DNA of 64,000 nucleotides from Gracilibacillus dipsosauri (lineage in GTDB: Bacteria > Bacillota > Bacilli > Bacillales > Amphibacillaceae): the NCBI RefSeq assembly GCF_003176895.1, contig NZ_QGTD01000013.1, forward strand, positions 62,001-126,000. Direction: 5' to 3'. Under the pieces are notes generated by a model. It was not told where the DNA came from. It worked only from the letters and a program-made list of their open reading frames with translations, and ran no database searches. Positions 9,242-17,898 of the stretch are shown here, one piece after another. The position numbers and the translations under genes are program-made. Each line of letters opens with the position of its first letter. The stretch's first letter is position 1.

Positions 9242-9255
9242 TTCAAACGCTTTCA
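9242..9255 (-). promoter_or_regulatory. Probable CcpA (cre) site
   Basis: On the minus strand it reads TGAAAGCGTTTGAA, one mismatch from TGWAARCGYTWNCW. It lies just upstream of the RBS of the small membrane protein gene, where CcpA would repress or road-block. Confidence 0.55.
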
Positions 9256-9289
9256 TTCATTATATCTTATCACACCAAATTCTTTTATA

Positions 9290-10318
9290 CTAGAAGGAAT
9301 TATTGATCGCAGGTGCTACTTCTGTTGCAAGTAAATGAATTGTTTTTTTCACTTTTTCAATAGGCAGTCCACCGAAATCGACTTGAGCCAAAAAACGATG
9401 ATGACCAAACAGCTCTCTTTGATAATGGATCTTTCTAATAATTTGTGCAGGTGTTCCAACTAAAAGTGTAGATTGTTCACTTGTTATGTATGCCATATCT
9501 GTTCTCGCAACCCCCATCGCTCCTCCAATTCCGTGACTAGTGAGATGGCTCCAATATTTCCCATAGTATTGGTAAAATTCCTTTTCAATTTCTGCCTCTG
9601 TTTCTCTAATAAAAGTATGAGCTGCAATCGAGATATATGGTGAATTTCCTTGAAATGATTGTTTATATGTTTCGATTAATGGTAGATATTTTTTAACTAT
9701 CCCACCAATCATCACAACGGTTAAACCACAGCCATTCTGCCCTGCTCGTTGAGCACTCTCTATCGTTCCACCAACCCCAATTGAAATTGGTAGTTTCGCT
9801 TGCTTCGGTCTAGGCGAGATCTCTGCATCCTGTAATGCTGGTCGAAATTGACCTTCCCATGTCACGCGTTTTTCTTCATTTAAAGTAAGAAATAGCTGTA
9901 AATGTTCCTCAAACAGTTCATCATATTTTGCTTCATCATATCCAAACAAAGGGAATGCCTCGACAAACGCTCCTCTTCCTGCAGTAAATTCAACACGACC
10001 ATCCGACAAAAGATCGAGTGTTGCAAAATCCTCAAAAAGTCGAACTGGATCAGCTGTATTTAGTAAGGATGTGAGTGCAGTGAGTTTAATTTGTTTTGTT
10101 CTTTGCGCAATGGATGATAGGACGACTTGAGGTGAGGAAACCGCATAGTCAAGACGATGGTGCTCACCAACCCCAAACAAATCAAGTCCAAGTTTATCTG
10201 CATAATCAGCCATCTGAATCATTTCGTTTATTTTTTGACTAAAGCTAGGAATATAACGGCTGAATGGATCCTCTAATATTTCTGCTAATGAATAGATACC
10301 GATTTCAAATTTTTTCAT
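9290..10318 (-). CDS. LLM-class flavin-dependent oxidoreductase (luciferase-like)
   Basis: This 342-residue TIM-barrel enzyme belongs to the bacterial luciferase-like monooxygenase superfamily. It has EIGIYSLAE at strand 1, LGLDLFGVGEHHR, FATLDLLSDGRVEFTAGRG and the GTPAQIIRKI segment. Such proteins use FMNH2 or F420 to oxidise small molecules. The GEHH motif and length place it in the YwcH/YhbW-like group. It is a single gene with no clear pathway partner. The substrate is unknown. Confidence 0.85.
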   Translation of the reverse strand: MKKFEIGIYSLAEILEDPFSRYIPSFSQKINEMIQMADYADKLGLDLFGVGEHHRLDYAVSSPQVVLSSIAQRTKQIKLTALTSLLNTADPVRLFEDFATLDLLSDGRVEFTAGRGAFVEAFPLFGYDEAKYDELFEEHLQLFLTLNEEKRVTWEGQFRPALQDAEISPRPKQAKLPISIGVGGTIESAQRAGQNGCGLTVVMIGGIVKKYLPLIETYKQSFQGNSPYISIAAHTFIRETEAEIEKEFYQYYGKYWSHLTSHGIGGAMGVARTDMAYITSEQSTLLVGTPAQIIRKIHYQRELFGHHRFLAQVDFGGLPIEKVKKTIHLLATEVAPAINNSF

Positions 10319-10398
10319 TTCACTCTTCCTTTATTTCAGTGTATATCCACTAATCTATTTTACCATAATTCTCTGACCTTTCTATTCTACTATTTACC

Positions 10399-10427
10399 AA
10401 AAAAATAACCGAGCATATAGCCCGGTT
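10399..10427 (-). terminator. Terminator of the CuA lipoprotein gene
   Basis: The arms AACCGAGC and GCCCGGTT flank a 5-nt loop. On the minus strand a T7 run follows. Confidence 0.8.
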
Positions 10428-10434
10428 CAAAAAA

Positions 10435-10809
10435 TTATTGGACAACTAATGTTGCTACCATTTCGTCATGACCTGTTCCACAAGGGATGCTACAACGAAT
10501 AGTATATTCACCTGCTTCTAAGTTTGCAGTAGCTGTGCCCTCATTTTCTATTGCGATATCTGTATTATCGATCGAAATTCCATGGTACCCATCTTCACTT
10601 GTAAGTTGGACAGTTACTTCTCCTGCTGGAACTGTGTATTCTTCTTTGTCAAATTCCCAATTAGATGCTTTTATATCTACTACTTCACCATTCTCACTTG
10701 AAGCTGATTCATTTGTGTCAGTTTTATTATCTTCTTCACCGCCACCGCAAGCTGCAAGTAGTAATACTAGAAATAGGCTTGATACTAGTAATAAAGTCCA
10801 CTTTTTCAT
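10435..10809 (-). CDS. Free-standing CuA/cupredoxin lipoprotein (cytochrome oxidase subunit II-like)
   Basis: This 124-residue exported lipoprotein has a lipobox LLAAC (Cys21), an acidic linker (about 22-42), then one cupredoxin domain. All binuclear CuA ligands of oxidase subunit II are present: His76 (GYHGIS), Cys106, Cys110, His114 and Met117 in CSIPCGTGHDEM. It lacks the transmembrane hairpin of a true subunit II, and no subunit I gene is adjacent. It could shuttle electrons or copper on the outer face of the membrane, or serve an oxidase encoded elsewhere (inference). The gene is monocistronic. Confidence 0.85.
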   Translation of the reverse strand: MKKWTLLLVSSLFLVLLLAACGGGEEDNKTDTNESASSENGEVVDIKASNWEFDKEEYTVPAGEVTVQLTSEDGYHGISIDNTDIAIENEGTATANLEAGEYTIRCSIPCGTGHDEMVATLVVQ

Positions 10810-10998
10810 AATTATTACTCCCTTTCATATGTGTTTCTATTACTAGTATATACCAAAAATCTATTTTTTATAGTGACTTATATCAAGCTTCACAAATTTT
10901 TCACATTATGACAAACGCATAATTGTTCGGTTTGCCATTGTCTGGAATTATTTTCTATAGTACACTGTTAAGGAATATAAACAACATGGAGGGAACTC

Positions 10999-11679
10999 AT
11001 GATCTTTCGAAAGACAATCATTTGTTTGATTACACTTTTATGCCTGCTTACTGGATGTGGTATGTCCGTAGATCAATCAACTGTTCAAACTAATCATGTA
11101 ACAAATAAGGAAGAAAACTTAGTAACCGCATCAGTCTTACGAGTTGTTGATGGGGATACATTAAAAATAGAAATAAATGGAGAGGAAGAGACGATGCGGC
11201 TTCTTCTTGTGGATACACCAGAAACGAAGCATCCCGACCTTCCCGTTCAGCCATTTGGTGAAGAAGCATCACGATTCACGGAGAATTTGTTATCAAATCA
11301 GCAAATCCAAATTGAATTTGACGGTCCACAACGCGATAAATATAATCGATTATTAGGTTATGTATGGATAGATGGAGAAAACTTCAATAAATTGCTATTA
11401 AAAGAAGGTTTAGCGAGATATGCCTACGAATATGATCCTCCTTATACACATCAAGAAGAAATGAAGATGGCGGAAAAACAAGCAAGGCAAGAAGGGATAG
11501 GTATCTGGAGTATAGATGATTACGTTTCAGAGGATGGATTTCACGCGGACTCAGAAGACAATGTTATTTATGGGAGTTGTGCGGAAGCTAAAGAAGCAGG
11601 GGTCACTCCCCTATACAAAGAAGACCTTGGATATCATTTAGATTTGGATGGTGATCGAGATGGGATTGCATGTGAATAA
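10999..11679 (+). CDS. Secreted thermonuclease lipoprotein with Excalibur domain
   Basis: This 226-residue protein starts with a lipoprotein signal (LLTGC, Cys20). An SNase-like domain spans about 40-172, with VVDGDTLKI, the Arg/Glu active-site region RLLLVDTPETKHP, and RDKYNRLLGYVW. A C-terminal Excalibur calcium-binding motif follows (YGSCAEAKEAG ... DLDGDRDGIACE). It should cleave DNA/RNA outside the cell with Ca2+, like B. subtilis YncB. The RBS GGAGGG is upstream of ATG at 10999. It is divergently oriented from the CuA gene. Confidence 0.9.
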   Translation: MIFRKTIICLITLLCLLTGCGMSVDQSTVQTNHVTNKEENLVTASVLRVVDGDTLKIEINGEEETMRLLLVDTPETKHPDLPVQPFGEEASRFTENLLSNQQIQIEFDGPQRDKYNRLLGYVWIDGENFNKLLLKEGLARYAYEYDPPYTHQEEMKMAEKQARQEGIGIWSIDDYVSEDGFHADSEDNVIYGSCAEAKEAGVTPLYKEDLGYHLDLDGDRDGIACE

Positions 11680-11713
11680 GAAACAACCAACGAAGTATAT
11701 TGGGCTGTTTCTC
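11678..11713 (+). terminator. Weak hairpin after the nuclease gene
   Basis: AGAAACA with CCAA can pair with TTGG and TGTTTCT. There is no clear T-run, so terminator function is uncertain. Confidence 0.4.
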
Positions 11714-12454
11714 CTATCCTTGCTTATAACTTATGAGCAAGGTCACCATGGAACAAAGCAAGATGATAAGCAGATTGAAACAATGATAGAATAATACTAG
11801 CTCACTAGTATTCAATTGTGCGAAGGAGGAATAATGAATAGGTGACAACCAACGTGGGATCCATTCATATGTTCGAAATATACACAAAATAACTAGTAAA
11901 ACCGTATACAATAAATAAAAGATCTGATTTTTTTGAAATAGATAAGTTCCCAAAATCGCGATTGCACATAATGTCATGAGGCCAGAAACGAGAATAAGAT
12001 AGCTACCTGTAATATTTAGAATGAATTCTCGGTTAAGATGAACCTCGAAAAATAGGGAACCAACCAACATATGTAAGATAAACAGAGAAAAAGTATAGAG
12101 AAGAATAAAGAAAGTAATAGCACTTGCTTTACAAATGAGCATATGTGACCACCGATGAATTCTTAACAATACCAGTTGATCGTATTTAGAGAAAACACTC
12201 ATTAGAGAGTTTATACAAATTAAAATAGGTAATAAATTCGCTAACCAACCAACCATTCTAATAAGGTGATCAGGAGATTTAATGCCAGCTAAAGAATAAA
12301 CTAGATAATCCATAAGGTTGACATTATTCTCGATCGACAAATCAGAAACAAGGAAGATACGAGTCATTGCTAAGCACAAAAAAAGAAACAGAAGAGAAAA
12401 AATAGTCTTCCCGTTTAGAAGATAAACAAGATACGCCACAAAGATTTTTCTCAT
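11714..12454 (-). CDS. ABC-2 type permease subunit (third permease of the locus)
   Basis: It has 246 residues, about six membrane helices and no ATP-binding motif. It is the last gene of the unit 15388-11714 and starts 16 nt after the preceding permease. It has weak features of ABC-2 permeases, mainly topology and position. Exporters with several divergent permeases per ATPase are common in lantibiotic immunity (FEG-type) and in bacteriocin loci. The substrate is unknown. Confidence 0.65.
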   Translation of the reverse strand: MRKIFVAYLVYLLNGKTIFSLLFLFLCLAMTRIFLVSDLSIENNVNLMDYLVYSLAGIKSPDHLIRMVGWLANLLPILICINSLMSVFSKYDQLVLLRIHRWSHMLICKASAITFFILLYTFSLFILHMLVGSLFFEVHLNREFILNITGSYLILVSGLMTLCAIAILGTYLFQKNQIFYLLYTVLLVILCIFRTYEWIPRWLSPIHYSSFAQLNTSELVLFYHCFNLLIILLCSMVTLLISYKQG

Positions 12455-12470
12455 TCTATTGTCACCCTCT

Positions 12471-13235
12471 TCAAAACTGTTTTTTTCTAATGTGTATAAA
12501 CATTAAAATAATAGAAATAAATAACACAATAAGGTTATAACGAATCGACCAATCGATCGTAAAGTTCTCTACTTGCTCACTGATTTTATTTGGATATAGG
12601 GAGAAAAACATCATTTGTGCAATGGGCGTAAATTTAAACATTGTTCGTATCGGATAAATCATCCAAACTATGTAACTCAACAAACAAAGAAATACACCGA
12701 ATCCTAGTGCTATCACTGAATTAAAATATCTTAAAGAAATAAACATCGTAAATGTACCAATTGAAGTTAATGTCACGATATATAAGGTAATTAACGAAGT
12801 AAGGATTGTCAGTGGGTTTTGCTCCTCATAAAAAAATTGTGCACTATCCCAGCTCAATTCCACATGCATCCCTTGAACCCATCCAGAAATAAAAAACAGA
12901 ATAAAACAAAGAACGGAAAAAGTGAATGCTGCAGCAAAATGAACTACAATAAAATAAAAAAGAAGTCTGACCTTTGATCTAGCCCTTATATAAATAACAT
13001 TTGAAGCCATTATTTTAGGAATAAAATCCACTATTAGAAGGAAGTAGAGTAATGGAATAACAATTAACGTTAGATAATGTTGGGTTAGCCCCGTGACGAT
13101 AAATTCAAATATATTTTCAGACTTCTGCACTCCTGTACGATCAATAAAAAAGGTGAGACCAAATAGTGTACCTGTTACAACAAGCCAACGCCATCCATTA
13201 TGAATAAACAGCTGAATCAATCCGACAGTTAGCAT
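12471..13235 (-). CDS. ABC-2 type permease subunit (second permease)
   Basis: It has 254 residues. A first helix (GWRWLVVTGTLFGLTFFID) is followed by an outer loop and five more helices, ending in a short basic tail (HIRKKQF). The start at 13235 overlaps the ATPase stop by 7 bp, showing tight translational coupling. No family motif beyond ABC-2-like topology is recognised. Confidence 0.65.
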   Translation of the reverse strand: MLTVGLIQLFIHNGWRWLVVTGTLFGLTFFIDRTGVQKSENIFEFIVTGLTQHYLTLIVIPLLYFLLIVDFIPKIMASNVIYIRARSKVRLLFYFIVVHFAAAFTFSVLCFILFFISGWVQGMHVELSWDSAQFFYEEQNPLTILTSLITLYIVTLTSIGTFTMFISLRYFNSVIALGFGVFLCLLSYIVWMIYPIRTMFKFTPIAQMMFFSLYPNKISEQVENFTIDWSIRYNLIVLFISIILMFIHIRKKQF

Positions 13236-14104
13236 AACACAACCTCTTCCTCCATCATAATCTTTTCTGGTATTATATGGTAACTCATTAAAAAAGCTAA
13301 TAATTCTTGCTTACTTTCCCACTCCCCTTTACACTGGCCAGTTGCAAAGCCGCCAACCCGTTTGATGATACGGAAATCAGTTAAGACATAACTTAACTGT
13401 TCTAATTCCTCAACTGTACGAACAAGAATAATCCATTCACGTTGTTTTTGTTTCTGGATCAGTTCTAATTTTCCGTCCTTTAACAAATAAACTTTGTCGC
13501 AAAACCTGCTTATTTCTTCTTCAATGTGAGAGACGAGAATGATCGCAACATGATCATTAATTTGTTTTTCTAAGATCTGGCGAAATAAATCAACTCCATC
13601 CTTATCCAATCCATTTGTTGGCTCGTCCAATAGTAAAATTTTCGGTTCTTCCATAATTGCTTGTGCAATACCTAAACGTTGTAGCATACCTTGAGAATAT
13701 TTCCTTACCTTTTTCTTATCCATAGGTTCTAAACCAACCATTTTTAAACTTTTTTTAATCGTTTCTTTACCGATTTTTTCTTGGATTCCTGCTAGTAATG
13801 CTAGATTTTGAAAGCCAGTAAATTGTGGTAAAAATGTTGGTGTTTCAATCAGAGCACCTATTCCTGCTGGGATTTTCCCAACAAGTCCTGGCTCTACTAT
13901 TTCATTGGAAACGATCACTTCTCCTTGATCAGGGTATAAAAAACCACATATTTGTCGTAGTATCGTTGTTTTGCCAGATCCATTCGCACCTGTTATACCA
14001 ACTACTTCACCTGCCGATACAGAAAAATTGATTCCATCCAAAATCATCGTTTTTCCTAGTTTCTTCTTTACACCTTTAAATTGAATTAATCTTTGTTTTT
14101 CCAT
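13229..14104 (-). CDS. ABC transporter ATP-binding protein
   Basis: It has 291 residues with Walker A GANGSGKT (about 41-48), a Q-loop, signature YSQGMLQRLG, Walker B ILLLDEPTNGLD and H-loop VSH. The last 80 residues are an accessory domain typical of ABC-2 exporter ATPases such as bacitracin and lantibiotic immunity proteins. It overlaps the upstream permease by 29 bp and the downstream permease by 7 bp. It powers the permeases encoded on both sides. Confidence 0.92.
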   Translation of the reverse strand: MEKQRLIQFKGVKKKLGKTMILDGINFSVSAGEVVGITGANGSGKTTILRQICGFLYPDQGEVIVSNEIVEPGLVGKIPAGIGALIETPTFLPQFTGFQNLALLAGIQEKIGKETIKKSLKMVGLEPMDKKKVRKYSQGMLQRLGIAQAIMEEPKILLLDEPTNGLDKDGVDLFRQILEKQINDHVAIILVSHIEEEISRFCDKVYLLKDGKLELIQKQKQREWIILVRTVEELEQLSYVLTDFRIIKRVGGFATGQCKGEWESKQELLAFLMSYHIIPEKIMMEEEVVLC

Positions 14105-14912
14105 ATAATTGCAGTCCTTTCTTAAATTTTAATGAGAAACGAAAATACACTAAAAAAGAAGTAATGAGTAAGGAAAAGAGTAGTATAATCGGCAGTTCTA
14201 ATAAAGAATATTCGAAACTATTCAGCATATATCCTCCCACTAATTCAAATGGAGCGAATTTATTAATATGAAGAGCAAAGAACAAAAGCTGACCAATGAT
14301 AAAGATGAAAAAAGGAGCAAACATTACGATATAGACATTTTTTGACCATGTTGCCAATAATATAGAGAGGAGCGATATAAACACCGCCAATATGGCAGTA
14401 TTTAGCACGATGAAGAAAATATAAAGAAAAGGTGATTGAGTAAATAAGTCATGACCGAAGCTTGGCACATAGCCCTCCATTTCGGTTATAGAATTGGGTG
14501 GATGGAAAGATATTCGGAGATATAAAAAGCAAAGTATCTCCACAATGAAAACGAATAGAAAACTAATAATCGATGCAGCTATCATTTTGGAGAAAATATA
14601 TTTTTTGTATGTCGTTCTTAATAGGATAAACTCTATATATCCTGTTTTTCGATCCAATGCTAAAGATGAACCAGATAAAAGGGCAATAATGAAGGGAAAA
14701 ACAATTGGCAAAATGGCTTTTGGGCCAACGCCATGTGTATATAGGAATGCCGAGAAGTAATTATAGCTATTCCTTTCTAAGCCTAATTCCGTATTTGGGC
14801 GGAATTTTTCGGCACCTAAAACAAATAACGCAACAAATAATAGAAAGGCAATGAGCGTACTCCATGTAAACAGATTTCTCTTCATCTCCGTACGGATTAA
14901 TTTGACCATCAT
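14076..14912 (-). CDS. ABC-2 type permease subunit (first permease)
   Basis: About 278 residues. A first helix follows TEMKRNLFTWSTL. A segment LSGSSLALDRKTGYIEFILLRTTYKKYIFSK is typical of ABC-2 permeases (LALDRKTGYIEF is the conserved core). About six helices in all. Of three tandem start codons, ATG 14912 has the best distance (7 nt) from GGAG. It follows the small secreted protein gene after a hairpin at 14968-14990. Confidence 0.75.
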   Translation of the reverse strand: MMVKLIRTEMKRNLFTWSTLIAFLLFVALFVLGAEKFRPNTELGLERNSYNYFSAFLYTHGVGPKAILPIVFPFIIALLSGSSLALDRKTGYIEFILLRTTYKKYIFSKMIAASIISFLFVFIVEILCFLYLRISFHPPNSITEMEGYVPSFGHDLFTQSPFLYIFFIVLNTAILAVFISLLSILLATWSKNVYIVMFAPFFIFIIGQLLFFALHINKFAPFELVGGYMLNSFEYSLLELPIILLFSLLITSFLVYFRFSLKFKKGLQLYGKTKINSI

Positions 14913-14967
14913 CACTACACTCCATTCACCATCAGAATATTTGAAAAATGGGGGAGCCTAAGAACTA

Positions 14968-14990
14968 AGGGCAGTTGATGGAACTGCCCT
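14968..14990 (-). terminator. Intercistronic hairpin, likely partial terminator
   Basis: AGGGCAGTT and AACTGCCCT form a perfect 9-bp stem with a 5-nt loop and only a weak T-tract. It lies between the small secreted protein gene and the ABC genes. It would let the first gene be expressed more strongly than the exporter, as in many bacteriocin operons (inference). Confidence 0.65.
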
Positions 14991-14998
14991 AATGGAAG

Positions 14999-15388
14999 TT
15001 ACCATCTCACACGATATTTTGTATATACAGTAGAGGGATTAGTAAGCCTTGTTTCTAGCATTACTCGGATTGCTCTTAAATTCGTTGCATTGCTGCGTAC
15101 ACGTCGCCATGTTGCTATCGCTAATGGCACTTCTTCTTGTCCAAGATGAATACGTTTATTATCGTCCACTACTGTTGCATATAGTGCGGCATTATTTTCA
15201 ACAGTAAGAAGGTATACCTGTTGTACTTTTGGATCCATTGCAGGATGAATAGGAGTGAATAAATTTCCGCCAAATCGGGGTACATTTCCTGAGTAGGTAT
15301 GATATTGGCTAGCAAATGTTATCCCACTAGTTACCAAGATTCCCATAAGAATGATCAAGGAAGCACCAATAATCTTAACCTTTTTCAT
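14999..15388 (-). CDS. Small secreted protein of unknown function, first gene of the ABC operon
   Basis: It has 129 residues with a Sec signal peptide (about 1-26, cleavage near TFA-SQ). The mature part is about 100 residues, basic, without cysteines, ending TKYRVRW. It contains YHTYSGNVPRFGGN, ATVVDDNKR and ATWRRVRS. It recalls small secreted proteins that precede ABC transporters in Bacillus (DUF2712-like) and, more faintly, lactococcin-972-type proteins in the ATVV...W pattern. I cannot assign it firmly. Linkage to a multi-permease exporter suggests a secreted peptide or the exporter's cue. Confidence 0.6.
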   Translation of the reverse strand: MKKVKIIGASLIILMGILVTSGITFASQYHTYSGNVPRFGGNLFTPIHPAMDPKVQQVYLLTVENNAALYATVVDDNKRIHLGQEEVPLAIATWRRVRSNATNLRAIRVMLETRLTNPSTVYTKYRVRW

Positions 15389-15568
15389 TTAGTTCAACTC
15401 CCTTATAAAATTTGACTTTCCCTAATGACATCACTACCCTCCCTTCTTTTAGATTAATAATTAATTCGATATCCCTTATATAAATTCCTGCCAAAAACAG
15501 AAAAATATTACCATATTTTTCTTGATTGCGCTTTCTATAAAACTAAGATTGTCTCGCTTGAATACTAT

Positions 15569-15600
15569 AAGGGACTCATCTTAAATAAGATGAGCCCCTT
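15569..15600 (-). terminator. Terminator of the thiamine uptake operon
   Basis: A near-perfect stem (AAGGG, CTCATCTTA with TAAGATGAG, CCCTT) overlaps the tatD stop. The T-tract is short. Confidence 0.6.
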
Positions 15601-16367
15601 AACAAAATTTGATAGAATTCCTTTGTGTTCTCTAATATTTTCCTTTCTACTTCAGGAAGAGAGACCTTTTTTATTGTTGCGATTTGCTTGATAGATTCGG
15701 CCATCATTACTGGATGAGTCCTTTTATTTTCAAAAGGGCCATGGAATTGCCATGGTCCATCAGTCTCTACCATGGTAAATTCTAAAGGATAGATATCTAT
15801 TATCCTTTGAATTTCTTTTTCATAAACACAATCTGGTGTGACAGAAATACGATATTGGTTCTTAATCATCCGCTTCATCGTATCGCCAGAGCCTTTGAAC
15901 CAATGAAAATGTGCTTTATTGTGACCATGTTTTTCTAATAGGTCGCACACAATGTCAGCATCCTCATATACAGCATGAAGCACAATCGGTAAATGATATT
16001 CTTTTGCCAAATTGATAAATCTCTCCAAAATATGAATATATGGATTTATATCTAACGTTGGACGTTCTTTTTTTAGATAATAAGGTAAACCCACTTCTCC
16101 AATTGCGACTATAGAATGATGGTGTTTTCTGATTAACTCTTCCAATTCAGCTAATTCTTTCTCATCTGGCAATGACTGCTCTGGGTGCCATCCTAAAGCA
16201 GGAAAAACTAGCTTGTTTTTCTGAGATAATGACAATACTTTTTTGCAAGATGCTAAGTCACTTGAAATGGCGATAAGACCTGCAATCCTTTTATCCTTTA
16301 AGTCCTTTAGGATAGTTTCCCGTTCTTCCTTTCTATACCAGTCAAGGTGAATATGTGCATCAATCAT
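15576..16367 (-). CDS. TatD-family metal-dependent hydrolase
   Basis: This 263-residue TIM-barrel hydrolase has metal ligands visible in MIDAHIHLDWY, GEVGLPYY, LHAVYEDAD, HFHWFKG and the catalytic ETDGPW. TatD proteins are nucleases or phosphoesterases. It starts only 4 nt after the thiZ stop and is the last gene of the TPP-riboswitch operon. This hints at a role in thiamine salvage, for example trimming phosphorylated or damaged precursors (inference). The length is normal. Confidence 0.8.
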   Translation of the reverse strand: MIDAHIHLDWYRKEERETILKDLKDKRIAGLIAISSDLASCKKVLSLSQKNKLVFPALGWHPEQSLPDEKELAELEELIRKHHHSIVAIGEVGLPYYLKKERPTLDINPYIHILERFINLAKEYHLPIVLHAVYEDADIVCDLLEKHGHNKAHFHWFKGSGDTMKRMIKNQYRISVTPDCVYEKEIQRIIDIYPLEFTMVETDGPWQFHGPFENKRTHPVMMAESIKQIATIKKVSLPEVERKILENTKEFYQILLRGSSYLR

Positions 16368-16371
16368 CAGT

Positions 16372-17106
16372 TTATGAGCCCCTTAATATTCTGTAAATTC
16401 GTTTCTTTATTTCTAATAATTCAGGTGATAAAAGTAAGCGAGCTGTTCGAGGTCGTTCAAAAGGGATATGAACCTCTTCGGTTACTTTTGCTGGGCGTTC
16501 GCCTAAGACTAGAATGCGATCGGATAAAAAGATTGCTTCTTCAATATTATGTGTAACAAATAAAACCGAAGGACGTTCTTCCTCCCAGATGGATAATAGC
16601 CATTTCTGCATATCTACCCTAGTAAACTCATCTAGCGCAGAAAAAGGTTCGTCTAGACAAATAAAGGATTGTGGACTTAATAAGCTTCTAACAAAAGCTA
16701 CTCGTTGCTGCATCCCGCCAGAAAGCTGATGAGGATAAGCATCAATATAATCATGAAGTCCTGCACGTTTTAACATTTTCTTTGCCTTTCGTTTATCAGG
16801 TCTTTCAAAAAGCTCTGCGGCCAATACTACATTTTCAAGAATCGTACGCCACGGAAAAAGGGAAGGACTTTGAGGCATATAGCTAATGGCACCTTTCTTT
16901 CCGATAATATTTTCTCCGTTTAAGAGAATGGTTCCTTGATCTGGCTCATACAAGCCTCCAATTAAATGAAAAATCGTACTCTTTCCACTTCCAGATGGAC
17001 CTAGTAATGACACAAATTCTCCTTCATTTACCACTAGATTCAAATCTTGAATAATGGTATGTGGTTCAAAGCTTTTCGTTAAGTGATTAATTTGTAATGT
17101 GCTCAA
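16372..17106 (-). CDS. thiZ: Thiamine-precursor ABC transporter ATP-binding protein
   Basis: About 244 residues, starting at TTG 17106 with AAAGGAGGGG upstream; a frame from 17127 lacks a site. It shows Walker A GPSGSGKST, signature LSGGMQQRV, Walker B FICLDEPFSALD and H-loop VTHNIEEA. These are hallmarks of NitT/TauT-type importers, including ThiXYZ. It energises uptake of the pyrimidine moiety (HMP or formylaminopyrimidine) with ThiX and ThiY. It is in the operon under the TPP riboswitch at 19281-19378. Confidence 0.85.
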   Translation of the reverse strand: MSTLQINHLTKSFEPHTIIQDLNLVVNEGEFVSLLGPSGSGKSTIFHLIGGLYEPDQGTILLNGENIIGKKGAISYMPQSPSLFPWRTILENVVLAAELFERPDKRKAKKMLKRAGLHDYIDAYPHQLSGGMQQRVAFVRSLLSPQSFICLDEPFSALDEFTRVDMQKWLLSIWEEERPSVLFVTHNIEEAIFLSDRILVLGERPAKVTEEVHIPFERPRTARLLLSPELLEIKKRIYRILRGS

Positions 17107-17108
17107 GC

Positions 17109-17855
17109 CTACCCCTCCTTTCTCCATTTGATCAAAGCTTTTTCACAGATTAAAATGATCGCAAAAAAGAATAAGCATAATATCATGATAAATAATATCG
17201 CTACAAATACTCTATCTGTTCGGAATGAGGAGGATGCTAATGTCATATAAACCCCAATACCTTGATTGGCTCCTAACCATTCTGAGATGACGGCCCCCAT
17301 CACACTATAGGTTGCTGAAATCTTTAGTCCTGAAAATATAGCAGGCAAAGCGTGTGGTAGCTCTAACTTTCTAAAAATCTGTTGCTTGGTCGCACCTGTC
17401 ATTTTCATATAATGAATAAGCTCTGGCGAAGTTTGTCTCAATCCATCAATCGTAGCTACTGCAATCGGAAAAAAACACACAAGGATTATAATCAATAGCT
17501 TTGGTGTCATGCCAAAACCAAACCAAATCACGAGTAGTGGTGCCAACACTATAATTGGAACATTTTGTGAAAGGATCATAATTGGATATACTGCTTCTCT
17601 CACCTTTGGCAACAAATGTAGAATAACCGCTACCGTTAGTCCAACCACTATCCCCATAACCAAACCGAGTATCGTTAGTTGAATTGTTGAGAAGATATGA
17701 TGACTATAGTTCGGCCAGTTGTTAAGTGCCTCCTGTATAATGACAGTGGGTGCTGGTAGTATCCAATCTGGTATTTGAAAGATTCTCGTCGATAGCTCCC
17801 AGATAAAAAGCATTATCGCAATCACTGAGATAGGAAGCCATGATTTTTTTATCAT
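17109..17855 (-). CDS. thiX: Thiamine-precursor ABC transporter permease
   Basis: It has 248 residues and six membrane helices, with the BPD_transp_1 EAA loop in MKMTGATKQQIFRKLELPHALPAIFSGLK (core GATKQQIFRKLELPHALP). It belongs to the NitT/TauT permease group. It lies between the thiamine-binding protein gene (43 nt upstream) and thiZ (2 nt downstream). The substrate is inferred from the ThiY homologue and the riboswitch. Confidence 0.88.
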   Translation of the reverse strand: MIKKSWLPISVIAIMLFIWELSTRIFQIPDWILPAPTVIIQEALNNWPNYSHHIFSTIQLTILGLVMGIVVGLTVAVILHLLPKVREAVYPIMILSQNVPIIVLAPLLVIWFGFGMTPKLLIIILVCFFPIAVATIDGLRQTSPELIHYMKMTGATKQQIFRKLELPHALPAIFSGLKISATYSVMGAVISEWLGANQGIGVYMTLASSSFRTDRVFVAILFIMILCLFFFAIILICEKALIKWRKEG

Positions 17856-17898
17856 GTGCTCAACACCGTCCTTACTCTGTTATGTTGTTTCCACTACT

